Shown here: positions 51,025-59,688 of the stretch, piece after piece
How positions within the stretch are numbered: position 1 is the stretch's first letter
Layout: every line of letters begins with the position of its first letter
Source: JACVSF01 sp036702855
GTDB lineage: Bacteria > Cyanobacteriota > Cyanobacteriia > Phormidesmidales > Phormidesmidaceae
DNA: 64,000 nt
Assembly: GCA_036702855.1 (NCBI GenBank)
Contig: DATNQF010000242.1
Coordinates: 1-64,000 of the forward strand
Direction of reading: 5' to 3'
Program-made: the position numbers and the translations under genes
Notes under the pieces: model-generated
The model's database searches: none
What the model saw: only the letters and a program-made list of their open reading frames with translations
Told to the model about the DNA's origin: nothing

Positions 51025-51574
51025 TGCGATCGCCTCCATCTTCCTGCGTGGGCCAATCCGTTTGAAGTCCCCTCATTTCCCGAAACTCTTGAACAATGGC
51101 ACCCACCCTATCAGGGGGTTGATCTAGTTCAAGCAGTAAAGCAGCTAAGAACGCTTCCATTTCGGCATTGAAAGCGTTCGCCAACAGGTAGTAGGCCCGA
51201 CTCCGTGCAGTCTCAGGCCGGATGTGCTCATCACCCAAATTGAGAGTAACGCTGGGGGTTTGGCCAGTCTCTCGACGCTGACGAAAATGCGCCAGGATTT
51301 GCACTGCTTCTTTACGGGTCAGCCCTAGCTTTTCAGTGGCCCACTTCACTACACAAGCGTCCATTTCTGCCGAGGCGCAAGCTTCTAGGATACCGAACGC
51401 ATGTGCCCTAGCTTGATCCGGGGTAGCCTGCCATTGAAGCTCACCCCACATCACATGAACTGCCGGTTCTCCGTCTCTAGACTTTACGATTGAGCTTACA
51501 TAAATACCATTCGGCTCCTTGGGCGATCGCCTGTCTTGCTGGCCAAAGCCTTTGCCTCTACCTTTTTTAGACAC
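51017..51574 (-). CDS. Hypothetical protein
   Basis: Protein of 185 residues with a Lys/Gly/Arg N-terminal tail (MSKKGRGKGFGQQDRRSPKE) and a repeated helical pattern: two similar stretches near 60-85 and 130-155 (ARAHAFGILEACASAEMDAC and ARSRAYYLLANAFNAEMEAF) that look like an internal duplication. No family recognised. It overlaps the exonuclease gene by eight bases. Confidence 0.65.
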   Translation of the reverse strand: MSKKGRGKGFGQQDRRSPKEPNGIYVSSIVKSRDGEPAVHVMWGELQWQATPDQARAHAFGILEACASAEMDACVVKWATEKLGLTRKEAVQILAHFRQRRETGQTPSVTLNLGDEHIRPETARSRAYYLLANAFNAEMEAFLAALLLELDQPPDRVGAIVQEFREMRGLQTDWPTQEDGGDRNG

Positions 51575-51583
51575 ACTTCTCTC

Positions 51584-51976
51584 CTAGTTTGGTAACAGCG
51601 GGATTTGCCCGAGCCACTCCCTTTTTCTATAGGTGTTGTGAACCCTAAAGGGTCGGTCGTGGTTTAGATGGCAGCAGCTGCACAATGCCTTGAGGTTTTC
51701 CCTCGCGTTATTCTGGGGCCGCTGATCTAAGTGGGCGGTTGTCAAAACAAATCGCTTGAAACGATAGCTCTCGCCAGCCTTGTCCTCAATTCCCCAAGGG
51801 TCATGCCTGGTGTGATTAGGGGTCATAGGGGCTACTCGTTCAACAAACTCCAAAGGATCTTCACCGGGGCGCATGCAGGGACGGCCGCAATCTTGGCAGT
51901 TCCAGCCTGCCTCCTCCCTCACAGAGAGCGAGATTTTTTCCCAGTCATCGGAGTATCGTTCGCGGTAGATTGGCAT
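51584..51976 (-). CDS. HNH endonuclease
   Basis: Protein of 130 residues. NCQDCGRPC (residues 26-34) and, later, TTAHLDQRP and LKALCSCCHLNHD form the Cys-His-His core of HNH nucleases, which cut DNA with a single metal ion; the CxxC pairs bind zinc. Phage HNH nucleases often lie near terminases and help packaging. Its first 58 bases overlap the HD-GYP gene end. Confidence 0.85.
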   Translation of the reverse strand: MPIYRERYSDDWEKISLSVREEAGWNCQDCGRPCMRPGEDPLEFVERVAPMTPNHTRHDPWGIEDKAGESYRFKRFVLTTAHLDQRPQNNARENLKALCSCCHLNHDRPFRVHNTYRKREWLGQIPLLPN

Positions 51977-52980
51977 ATCTTCTCCTCAATGAAGTCGGAG
52001 AACTTATCTATGAGTTCTGGGCTACGCCAGCCTCTGTCAGCTTCTTCCCGCATCATAGCGATCGCCTGCTCAGGAGGAAAGGCGCTTTTGTAAGGCCTTT
52101 CACTGGTGAGTGCGTCGTAAATGTCAATGAGTTGGAAGATCTGGGCTAACAGCGGGATAGCGTTGCCCATCAGTTTATCAGGGTAGCCTGTGCCATCCCA
52201 GCGTTCATGATGATTGCGGATAATTGGCAGCACACCCCGCATCGTCTGGAGCGGCATGCAAATCGATTCACCAATTAAAACGTGGGCCTTCATCGCCTCA
52301 AATTCTTCTGGGGTGAGCTTCCCTGGCTTGAGCAAAATTGAGTCAGAAATTCCTACTTTGCCAAGGTCATGCAGGTAGCTGCCCCATCGGAGGTTTTTGA
52401 TTTGGTCCCGGTCCAGCATTAAATAGTTGCCGAACTCTTCCGCCAGTAACGCTAACCTGGCACAGTGGTTGCCGGTGTTTGGATCTCGCGCTTCCACCAC
52501 GCCAGCGATCGCAAACAGGGCAGAGCCAGCGTTATCCAATTCCTCATTCAAGCGCTTCTGCCGGATTAGGCTCAGTGCTCTGATTGACAGTTCCTTGCCA
52601 TCGGGGGGTCTGGTAAACCAATCATCAGCGCCTGCGGCGTATCCCTTGAGCCGGTACTCCCGGTTGTGGGGGCTCAGCAGCAGGACTACTGGAATCCATC
52701 GTTTCTCAGTCTTTATCCTCTGGCACTCGCTGATGGCGTGAACTGAACTCTGTGGGTCTTCCAGATCGAGAACGCACAGATCGATTCCGGTGAGGGTGTC
52801 AGTCAGTGGCCTGGGGTCTTTGTCGGGGTCGTGCTGGACAACCTGATAGCCATGGGCAGCAAAGATGCTGGAGATCGCAACTCGTACGTAGTCAGCCGTA
52901 GACGACACCAGGATAGTGCCGTCGCTAGGAAAGACGTTAATGCTAGCTGCGTCAGCCAGCTCTTTGCTGTGGCTATTCAT
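51919..52980 (-). CDS. Response regulator with HD-GYP domain (c-di-GMP phosphodiesterase type)
   Basis: Protein of 353 residues. Residues 21-135 form a receiver-like domain with Asp72 in CVLDLED; the conserved Lys of that fold is Arg in FTRPPD, so normal phospho-signalling may be lost. The HD-GYP part has HDLGK (204-208), HHERWDGTGYP (257-267) and DIYDALTSERPYK (286-298), all residues needed to bind metals and hydrolyse c-di-GMP. It overlaps parB by eight bases, so it is the third gene of the par operon; regulation by a second messenger or of the host's c-di-GMP level is inferred. Confidence 0.88.
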   Translation of the reverse strand: MNSHSKELADAASINVFPSDGTILVSSTADYVRVAISSIFAAHGYQVVQHDPDKDPRPLTDTLTGIDLCVLDLEDPQSSVHAISECQRIKTEKRWIPVVLLLSPHNREYRLKGYAAGADDWFTRPPDGKELSIRALSLIRQKRLNEELDNAGSALFAIAGVVEARDPNTGNHCARLALLAEEFGNYLMLDRDQIKNLRWGSYLHDLGKVGISDSILLKPGKLTPEEFEAMKAHVLIGESICMPLQTMRGVLPIIRNHHERWDGTGYPDKLMGNAIPLLAQIFQLIDIYDALTSERPYKSAFPPEQAIAMMREEADRGWRSPELIDKFSDFIEEKICQSTANDTPMTGKKSRSL

Positions 52981-53926
52981 CGATAATGGCCTGAATCTCT
53001 AGAAGCTTCTCTTCTATTTTCCTCTGTTTATCCGAGTCAGTAACCGTTTCGATACGCTTCCCTATATAGCGAAAAGTCTCAACAATCTCGGCCCGCTCCT
53101 TGGGCGTTTTTTCGGGTAACAATTCCGCCACTCGCGCCTCAATCTCCCGGACGCTGAGGCGCTTGGCGATCGCCTCAGTAATAAGGGCTCTCCGTTGCGC
53201 CTCATCGGGAATCTTAGCAATCCGCATTGCTGAGTTTCCGTTGATTTGGCCTTTTATAGCCGGTTCTAAAACATCCTGAGGAAGCTTGAGCAGGGGTAGG
53301 CGAGTTCTAACAAAGGAGGAGATTGTAATTGAGTCAAAAACACGATCAAAAATCTCAGAAACTTGCCTAGTCTCAAGCTCAGACGCTCTTTTATTGTTGA
53401 TTTTATAGAGCAGGGATATTACCTCATCCTGCTCAATCTTCAAGTTGATTGAAAGTATTCTGAGCACAGCTAAGGTATCTTCAATCAGGTTGAGCCCCTT
53501 AGCTTGGTTGTTAGCTTGATACCCAATCTCAGCAATTTGATTTAGGCTGGTCGGCTTAATGACATCAGCTCTAATTTTGGGGATACCTGCGATCGCTGCT
53601 GCCTGAGCACGTCGAGCACCAGAGAGATTTCTAAGTCTGCCCTCGGCGTCTCGGTAAGCCCAAATTGAACCCAGAAAGCCAAACTGCTTTATTTTGGCAA
53701 CCAGCGAATCTAATTCCTCTCGTTCGATAAAAAGTCTGTATTGCTCCTCCGAGTCCAATACCTCGGCAGGGTTGACCATGATGGACTCAGCGATATCAGA
53801 ATCGTTGAGGGTTGCCACCTCATCTACTGTGGTGTGCTGCTGAGCGGCCACACCAGCGGCTGCCATCATACGAGCGATGTTGGCATCACCCCAAGATGAG
53901 CCTAAAGCCTGAGTTCTGTCAACCAT
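52973..53926 (-). CDS. parB: ParB-type centromere-binding protein
   Basis: Protein of 317 residues. The segment after residue 60 (SLVAKIKQFGFLGSIWAYRD, then LRNLSGARRAQAAAIAGIPK) is the ParB N-terminal domain, with SGARRAQAA in place of the usual GHRRxRA box. A helical DNA-binding middle and a C-terminal helix (ERAEIVETFRYIGKRIETVT) follow. ParB binds parS-like sites and works with ParA to segregate the element. Start overlaps the parA stop by eight bases. Confidence 0.85.
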   Translation of the reverse strand: MVDRTQALGSSWGDANIARMMAAAGVAAQQHTTVDEVATLNDSDIAESIMVNPAEVLDSEEQYRLFIEREELDSLVAKIKQFGFLGSIWAYRDAEGRLRNLSGARRAQAAAIAGIPKIRADVIKPTSLNQIAEIGYQANNQAKGLNLIEDTLAVLRILSINLKIEQDEVISLLYKINNKRASELETRQVSEIFDRVFDSITISSFVRTRLPLLKLPQDVLEPAIKGQINGNSAMRIAKIPDEAQRRALITEAIAKRLSVREIEARVAELLPEKTPKERAEIVETFRYIGKRIETVTDSDKQRKIEEKLLEIQAIIDE

Positions 53927-54560
53927 TGATCATTTCCTCCATCTCTTTGAAAGCCTGGGTGTAGTCAGACCAAGCGATACCTGCGTTTTCATCACCCTTA
54001 ACGTCATAAACGGGGCAGCCCTTGAGAGCCGCAATCTCGAAAGCGTTGTACCGGCGGATTCGTTGGTTAAGAATCGGTAGGCCTCTCTCCTTAAGAAATG
54101 CCTGGGCCTCTTCCCCTGCCTTAGATGGGCGAGGGGGCACAATCGTAAGCAGAAATGCGAACGGGCAAATGCGATCGCCTTGGCTGGCCAGTTTGCCAAT
54201 GTCCTGCAGCAGCAGGGGAAGGGTATCTGAACTGAGGATACTGGGTGTGGTGGGAATCAGCAGGAAGTCGCTCTGTGAGGCATGCGATCTCAATTGGTCT
54301 AGGGTGGGTCGGGCCTCAGTATCTAGAACCATGTGGGTAGGGGGAGTGCCCCCTTTCATGAAGTAACCGGCTAACCCTTCCTGGCTGAATGTTTTGAAAG
54401 GGAGTTCTTTCTCTGCCCTAGCTGCCCAGCGTAATGCTGAGCCGTTGGGGTCGGAGTCTACTAAGAGTGTGGGAGACTGTTTGCCTAGGTAAGCGGCCAA
54501 GTGAATAGCGGTTACAGTTTTACCCGCTCCACCTTTGTGAGAGAGAATCGTGATGATCAT
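53919..54560 (-). CDS. parA: ParA-type partition ATPase
   Basis: Protein of 213 residues, the short ParA form without an N-terminal HTH. KGGAGKTVT (residues 9-17) is the deviant Walker A of ParA/MinD, DSDPNGSALRW (36-46) the switch region, and VLDTEARPT the Walker B region. Short ParAs usually do not autoregulate, so ParB or another factor may. Upstream are a TGTCC-TC-GGACA palindrome and the ACTTATCAATC motif. Confidence 0.9.
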   Translation of the reverse strand: MIITILSHKGGAGKTVTAIHLAAYLGKQSPTLLVDSDPNGSALRWAARAEKELPFKTFSQEGLAGYFMKGGTPPTHMVLDTEARPTLDQLRSHASQSDFLLIPTTPSILSSDTLPLLLQDIGKLASQGDRICPFAFLLTIVPPRPSKAGEEAQAFLKERGLPILNQRIRRYNAFEIAALKGCPVYDVKGDENAGIAWSDYTQAFKEMEEMING

Positions 54561-54683
54561 TTGTTAGAATGTCCTCGGACAGGTCTGATTGATAAGTTCA
54601 GTTTCCAAAGAAGTTTTCTGCGACAGTCGTTTTAGATAAACCTGATTTGATTGTCAGTGCTGCTCTTTTCCAAGGGCAGCTTT
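54561..54683. promoter_or_regulatory. parA upstream region with possible partition/operator sites
   Basis: 123 bases with, on the minus strand, GAACTTATCAATCAGA (54584-54599) and a TGTCC-TC-GGACA palindrome (54570-54581) near the parA start. On the plus strand a GCTGCTC/GGGCAGC hairpin with TTTTT (about 54658-54685) would end a plus-strand transcript. No gene is visible, so a small antisense RNA is possible. Confidence 0.4.
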
Positions 54684-55124
54684 TTATTGTCGCCATGGGA
54701 ATAAAGAGAGAGCCTTTTGGCCGGAATTGTAAGCCAGTTCTAAAATAGCCATGTGCCTCGTGGCTGGGGTTGTGCTCGGGGCACTTATAATTTCCTGCCG
54801 CTTTTCTCGAAGCTCTAGCGTTGCGATCGCTTCAATTATGTTGATGGCCGCTTGAGCTACTGGGGGTAAAGTGGCGCGTCTTCCCAGCCTACCTTTTGTC
54901 TCTGCGTACAATTCCTCTAGCTCACACAACAATCCCTGTTGAACTAGGATTTTGCTAGCTGATGGGTAGGTCTTAGGTAGAGCATTGAGACTTTTAATCT
55001 CGCTTTGATATTGACCCCAAATACCTTCCCGAAACTCCACTACCATCTCGTCATGCTGCGACGGGGAGAGCAAATCTGCTGAACCCAAATTCAGAACGAT
55101 TTGCTCCCCCCTGTTCGCCGACAT
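54684..55124 (-). CDS. Hypothetical protein
   Basis: Protein of 146 residues; start set at MSANRGEQIVLNLGSADLLS because the frame upstream lies within the previous gene. Helical, acidic. No family recognised. Overlaps the next gene by 74 bases, an unusually long overlap. Confidence 0.6.
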   Translation of the reverse strand: MSANRGEQIVLNLGSADLLSPSQHDEMVVEFREGIWGQYQSEIKSLNALPKTYPSASKILVQQGLLCELEELYAETKGRLGRRATLPPVAQAAINIIEAIATLELREKRQEIISAPSTTPATRHMAILELAYNSGQKALSLFPWRQ

Positions 55125-55551
55125 ATTCGTGAACCAGGTTATAAAACTCACGTATACTCTCCAATGTGCGCTCAACTCCTTTGCGCTGGAACATTTCTTC
55201 AAGCGTGTTCCGCACAATTTCAATACAGGTGGGATTAGCCATCATTGCCTCTAAAACCTTTAGGCGTAAAGCTTTCCGCCAAGGGTCCCACTCTTCAATA
55301 TCAAGGTAATAGCGGTATATGCCTTCGATCTCAGCACCAATGCCAAATTGAACAAGGATTTCAACGTAGTAGTAGGCGTAGGCGCTTTCCCACGTTTCTG
55401 TTTTCCGCAAATCGCCAAACCGTTTACGGAGGTCAGCCCTAAAACTTTCAGGCTGGCTAACAGAAGTAACATCGTCAGTGTCCCAGAGGTGATAGACCTC
55501 ATTCTTAAGCTCTGAAAGCTTGATTAATCCCTTAGTGACTGGAACGCACAT
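55051..55551 (-). CDS. Hypothetical protein
   Basis: Protein of 166 residues with an AAGGAG site. Helical, with many Trp and Tyr (EILVQFGIGAEIEGIYRYYL). No family recognised. The gene opposite the par operon leader, in the same transcriptional direction. Confidence 0.65.
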   Translation of the reverse strand: MCVPVTKGLIKLSELKNEVYHLWDTDDVTSVSQPESFRADLRKRFGDLRKTETWESAYAYYYVEILVQFGIGAEIEGIYRYYLDIEEWDPWRKALRLKVLEAMMANPTCIEIVRNTLEEMFQRKGVERTLESIREFYNLVHEYVGEQGGANRSEFGFSRFALPVAA

Positions 55552-55577
55552 ACAAATGTTCTCCTTGTCCGATAATT

Positions 55578-56198
55578 CTAGGGGGTTAGGGCTGCCTGTT
55601 TCAAGCAGTTCTGCCTCAACTCATTCACCAAATTCAACGCCGTAGGGACGCTGCATCTAGGTTGATGGGCCGCTGCTAAGTAGGGGTGCTCTGAAAGGGT
55701 CGGATTGGTGGAGCCGCATGCGTGGCACTCATGCTTACTATCGTCCACCAGTTCATCACAGAGAGTTGCGATCGCATCGCAGGCCAGCCCTAGTAAACCG
55801 TGGTAGGGTCGGTCGGCGTCTTCTACTACCCCATTCCGTTCTAGTTGCTCAATGTATTTACTCAGTTCCTCATCTACTTCCTCAGCAGATCGAATCGCCA
55901 TTGTTTTCTCAATTCGATCAAGCCGATTATTTAGATTGACATCCATTTGCAGTAGGTGGGTGATGGCCAGCCCTACTGAATGCCCCACACCTCTTATGTC
56001 ATCCTTCAGGTTTGACCAAACCTGAAGGATTTGAGGGTATTCGATTTTGCTGGCAGAACCTACGAAAAGCCCGAGCAGTATAGCGATCGCATGTGTGAGC
56101 GCTGTGACCAACCCCGGAATATGGGGGAAGGCAGCGTTAACGAGTAGCACGATTGACGCGGTGACTGCTGCGAACAAGCCGTAGGTTATGAGTTTCAT
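55578..56198 (-). CDS. Membrane protein with two N-terminal helices
   Basis: Protein of 206 residues. Two hydrophobic stretches at about 5-25 (LFAAVTASIVLLVNAAF) and 30-52 (VTALTHAIAILLGLFVGSA), then a cytoplasmic helical part and a Cys pair (CHACGS). Four-base overlap with the lysin gene above it. The region for residues 55-65 is encoded by palindrome family B. Function unknown. Confidence 0.7.
   Translation of the reverse strand: MKLITYGLFAAVTASIVLLVNAAFPHIPGLVTALTHAIAILLGLFVGSASKIEYPQILQVWSNLKDDIRGVGHSVGLAITHLLQMDVNLNNRLDRIEKTMAIRSAEEVDEELSKYIEQLERNGVVEDADRPYHGLLGLACDAIATLCDELVDDSKHECHACGSTNPTLSEHPYLAAAHQPRCSVPTALNLVNELRQNCLKQAALTP
56001..56030. repeat. Dispersed palindrome family B, longest copy
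   Basis: Perfect 14-bp arms around AC: ATCCTTCAGGTTTG then CAAACCTGAAGGAT. It lies inside the membrane-protein gene. Partial or full copies occur at 20190, 35861 and 47343. Confidence 0.85.
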
Positions 56199-57502
56199 AT
56201 TTGCGTGTAGTCAGGAACCTTTCTGTAAGACTGAAGGTAGGGGTGGGGGAAGATGCTCCCCCCGTCTAGATTTATTTGAAAATGCAGGTGTATTCCAGTG
56301 GATCTCCCAGTTGTGCCAATGATACCAATTGGTGCGGCTGGGGGTATCTCCTGGCCTGCAGATACCAAGATTTCTTCAAGATGGGCATAGTAAATTTCTT
56401 TTTTGGGGTCACTGAAAGGTTTCAGTACCACCAGGTTGCCAAACCCCCCAGAGTTCCACCCAGCAATTTCTACTGTGGCCGACTCAGTTGCGATCGCTAA
56501 CTTGCTCTCGATAGCACCGCTGGCAGGAACATAGTCAACGCCTCCGTGATTTCTTTGGGTGCCGTCAACCGGATGCGTCCTCGGGCCGTAATCGCTGGTC
56601 TTATATTTCTCACCCTCTTCATAGGTGAAAAAGTCGGTGGCCACCCACCTCCCCTCACGCTGCTCTGCCCTCTTCGCAACTGGGAAATAGTTCCCATACC
56701 CCAGAGCCCATCGCATCTCGCCAACGAACCAAGCCACCAGGGTCTTATTGTCGTGTTTATGCTGACCCCATCGATCTCCTATTCCAGTGCCATCCTTGAA
56801 CCTGAAGCTGGCCCATCGGTTAGCGACTCGATAGGTCCATTCGTAGATGTTTTCATTTGCCACCTCAACAGGAGCATACTTGCCGGGGATAGTGATGCCT
56901 TCGCTTAGGACATCTGTGGCTTTGTGGAACGCCATCAGAGCCAGGGTGAAGGCGTCCTGATTGATTGGGTGGAATGCTGGCACATCATCGTGAAATGCGT
57001 TTTTGTAGCGCTTTCTAAACTCGTCCCAAGTGTCGAGGGTGGCTTGAGATGCACCGGCAGCAGTCGTCACCCAACCGTCACCAATGGGAATCCCCTTGCG
57101 GTTTCTAAACCAATGGTCATCCCAACTGTTGATGGTGGGCTCACCTTGGTGGGGATTGTCGCCAAAGCAAACTCTGTAGGGGTTGTAGTTGGGGAAGTCG
57201 GGCCACAGCGTTCCCTCTGCTCTGTAGATGGTTCTCAGCGCTGCTTTGAAAGCAAGAAAAGTTGCGATCGCCCTAACTTCTTCAGAGCTTGCACCTTCTG
57301 GGGGTATGGCAGGTGTTGAGTAGCTGTGGGCAACCGATTGTATGTGATGGCTTCTTAGCTCAGCCCTCCGTTTTAGATAGGTGTAGGCAATGTTGGCAGT
57401 TGTGCTCATCCCCAATCCTGCCAAGCTATGCAGCAGAAAGCTTCGCCTGCTCAACTGACTTAAGGTAGGCCGGGACACTAGATAATTGCCAGTCATCTGC
57501 AT
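56195..57502 (-). CDS. Tat-exported lysozyme-like plus M23 endopeptidase protein
   Basis: Protein of 435 residues. SRRSFLLHSLAGLG (18-31) is a twin-arginine signal with a hydrophobic core, so the folded enzyme would be exported. Residues about 85-230 have RAEGT with Glu96 and TTAAGASQATLDTW, matching phage lambda-type lysozyme/transglycosylase layouts. Residues 319-410 have HGGVD, YYAHL and HLHF, the zinc ligands and catalytic His of an M23 (LAS) endopeptidase. Two cell-wall activities in one Tat-exported protein fit a local opener of peptidoglycan, as in DNA-transfer machines or phage lysis. Start set at ATG CAG ATG behind AGGGGA; a longer frame exists. Confidence 0.82.
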   Translation of the reverse strand: MQMTGNYLVSRPTLSQLSRRSFLLHSLAGLGMSTTANIAYTYLKRRAELRSHHIQSVAHSYSTPAIPPEGASSEEVRAIATFLAFKAALRTIYRAEGTLWPDFPNYNPYRVCFGDNPHQGEPTINSWDDHWFRNRKGIPIGDGWVTTAAGASQATLDTWDEFRKRYKNAFHDDVPAFHPINQDAFTLALMAFHKATDVLSEGITIPGKYAPVEVANENIYEWTYRVANRWASFRFKDGTGIGDRWGQHKHDNKTLVAWFVGEMRWALGYGNYFPVAKRAEQREGRWVATDFFTYEEGEKYKTSDYGPRTHPVDGTQRNHGGVDYVPASGAIESKLAIATESATVEIAGWNSGGFGNLVVLKPFSDPKKEIYYAHLEEILVSAGQEIPPAAPIGIIGTTGRSTGIHLHFQINLDGGSIFPHPYLQSYRKVPDYTQI

Positions 57503-58877
57503 TTCCCCTGAATGGTGGTGTTGGATAAAGTGAGGCTTTGCCCTGATGCTCAAGCATCAAGACAGGTAGATGCGATTGTTTCGACCACTCATTAGCGATC
57601 GCAAGGTCGATTTCCAAACCCTTTTGGGTTTGTGGGTTGTCTAAGCCTCTGATGAGGTATCCGATGGCATCAAAGCTGGGGCCAGATTGAAGAACCTGAC
57701 CTACCCCAACTATTGAGAAGTTGGCAAGCTGGTCTTGGGTGAGTTTTGCGGCTCGGAGGTCGTCAACAGAGACGGTGAGAATCAGTTTTACCCCTACCTC
57801 TGGACCCAGAACAGCAATATTCCGCATCCATGCGAGCGGGTCAATCACCCACAGGTCAAGGTCAATTCTTCGGGCTAAAGCCCAATGCTTAATGACCGTT
57901 TTCCGCTTCCCTTCCCCAGCTTTCACCCACTCACCAGCCCAATAGGACCAGAGTGGGAGTAAGCAGCAAAGTTCATACGGGATTCTAGGGTTAGCCCTAT
58001 CATTCCGCGCATTGTGCTGCCTATCTTTGATGCGGCTATGAACAAGGCTGTGAGCTTCGTAGAGGGTATCTAGCAATGCCCAAAACGGCTCATTCAGATC
58101 GACCTGACGGACGACCTTTTCCGAGCGCTCCAACCCGAGGTATCGCTTCCCGAGGGAATCGAAAACTAACAGGTGGGTGTTTTCGTGGATTAGCTTGGCC
58201 AGAATCATCAGCAGCAGCGGGTGGGTGTCGATGCCGCTGCTACCGAGTAGGCACAATGGCCGAGATAGGTTTGTCAGCGCTGCGATCGCCTGCACCCCTG
58301 ACTCTTTATTTCTCCCAAGGTGGGCCAGCAGCTCACCTTTGCGAGACTCATAGGGATCAATTATTTCTTCCGGTTCGGGCTCCGGCTGTTGCCGGTAGAC
58401 CTGTGGTGTAGCCTGCTGCGTGACTGCAATGCCAGCAGGTTTTGCTACCTGTTGTGGCGGCGGTTGCCTCAGCGGGACGGCTTGGGAACTAAAAGGATTG
58501 GGCTCGGTAAATTGAGCGGCAGGTTCCTCCTCTACTTGGGCCAAGGTAAACCTTGGCCCGTTTGTCACCAAGCTTTCAACGCTGAGGCATCTTGCATAGT
58601 GAAGATACCAACCCAGATCTGCTATCTCTGGTGCCAAAGGTGAGTGGCTATTTTCGCTGAATAGCTTGCGAAAATAGGCGTCTATATCGGCAACTTCTAA
58701 ACCCTGCTCTCGAACCTTGAACAGCAGAACTTCTCCTGCGGCTGCCAGAATTTCGGCAGTTATGACTTCCAGGTTGGCAATTTGGGCATGGAAGTGCATA
58801 ACCTCGTGGTGGATCACCTGATTGGGTGAGGCCACACGCTTTTGAGGATGCAGTGTTTTAGGTGCAGTGGTAGTCAC
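57426..58877 (-). CDS. Degenerate-P-loop membrane-cluster protein (TraD/VirD4-like?)
   Basis: Protein of 483 residues. N-terminal third helical, then a Pro/Gln linker (about 135-175), then a domain with LCLLGSSGIDTHPLLLM where a Walker A (GxxGxGKT/S) would stand but the Lys is missing, followed by LLVFDSLGKRY. The order of a helical part, linker and large alpha/beta domain recalls coupling-protein/FtsK-type ATPases of DNA-transfer machines. Because the catalytic Lys is absent it may be inactive or not an ATPase. Its end overlaps the lysin gene by 77 bases. Confidence 0.5.
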   Translation of the reverse strand: MTTTAPKTLHPQKRVASPNQVIHHEVMHFHAQIANLEVITAEILAAAGEVLLFKVREQGLEVADIDAYFRKLFSENSHSPLAPEIADLGWYLHYARCLSVESLVTNGPRFTLAQVEEEPAAQFTEPNPFSSQAVPLRQPPPQQVAKPAGIAVTQQATPQVYRQQPEPEPEEIIDPYESRKGELLAHLGRNKESGVQAIAALTNLSRPLCLLGSSGIDTHPLLLMILAKLIHENTHLLVFDSLGKRYLGLERSEKVVRQVDLNEPFWALLDTLYEAHSLVHSRIKDRQHNARNDRANPRIPYELCCLLPLWSYWAGEWVKAGEGKRKTVIKHWALARRIDLDLWVIDPLAWMRNIAVLGPEVGVKLILTVSVDDLRAAKLTQDQLANFSIVGVGQVLQSGPSFDAIGYLIRGLDNPQTQKGLEIDLAIANEWSKQSHLPVLMLEHQGKASLYPTPPFRGNADDWQLSSVPAYLKSVEQAKLSAA

Positions 58878-59686
58878 AGCGTTTTGAGGAGCCAGCGAAT
58901 AGGAAGCATTGATAGGGCCATCCCTGCGATCGCAATAGAGATCGGGGGTATGGAAAAGTGGAGGTAAAACTGTGGGTCAATCTGCCGCATCAGGTTTTGA
59001 AAGGCCATCTTGAAACCCACTTGAGCAACCCCAATCACAACGGTGAGGATGAGGGGGTCAATTGAGTTCAGGAGCAACAGTAGGAAGCAGCCTTGCAATA
59101 GGAGCAGCACCAAAGCGATTGCTCCAAAGGTGTTGAACCTTTTCTCGTAGAGATCACAATCTTTGGAGTCAAAGTTGTTTTTTAGCAGTTCCAGTAAAAC
59201 GTTGGCGTAGCCCATCCCGTATCCGAAGGATACAAGTAGGCAAGGAACGAATAAGCCTGTTGCCAGGTAGATGGCTTTGTCAGAAGCAATTAGGGAAAAG
59301 ACGAAGTGGGGCAGCCCTTTGGTACTGGCCGCTATTGCGATCGCAACGAGGCGAACTATCGAAATGAAAGCCGTTGCCTGCAACAGCTTGAACACGATGG
59401 AGAACCAAGCTGTTCCTTTACTTAGCTTGGTTCTAATGATTTTTAGCTTCGTCTCTTGTAGTGGAGGTGGAGGGGTTGATACCTGTGTCTTGGGCTCTGG
59501 TTCCGCTGGCGACGGCGAATTTTCCAGTTGAGTTTGAGGCTGCCTAGGGACAGGTGGCCGAGGAACAGATTCAGGGGGTGATTCTGTGGACTGTGTAGCT
59601 TGCGTGTCAACGGTGACACCTGGGGCAGGTAAATCAGCCAAAGGCGATGACTGCTTATATGCCGCAAAACGGTCGTTATTGATCAT
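58874..59686 (-). CDS. Multi-spanning membrane protein with Pro-rich N-terminus
   Basis: Protein of 270 residues. The first 85 residues are Pro/Gln/Ser-rich and soluble; about five hydrophobic helices follow from residue 92 to the C-terminus (near 92-118, 130-155, 185-205, 206-228, 245-262). Four-base overlap with the degenerate-P-loop gene. Likely an inner-membrane part of the cluster; no family recognised. Confidence 0.7.
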   Translation of the reverse strand: MINNDRFAAYKQSSPLADLPAPGVTVDTQATQSTESPPESVPRPPVPRQPQTQLENSPSPAEPEPKTQVSTPPPPLQETKLKIIRTKLSKGTAWFSIVFKLLQATAFISIVRLVAIAIAASTKGLPHFVFSLIASDKAIYLATGLFVPCLLVSFGYGMGYANVLLELLKNNFDSKDCDLYEKRFNTFGAIALVLLLLQGCFLLLLLNSIDPLILTVVIGVAQVGFKMAFQNLMRQIDPQFYLHFSIPPISIAIAGMALSMLPIRWLLKTL

Positions 59687-59688
59687 GG

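Noticed and set aside
57426..58877. Calling the 483-residue protein a working coupling ATPase
   Set aside because: The Walker A Lys is missing (GSSGIDT), so ATPase activity cannot be claimed from sequence.
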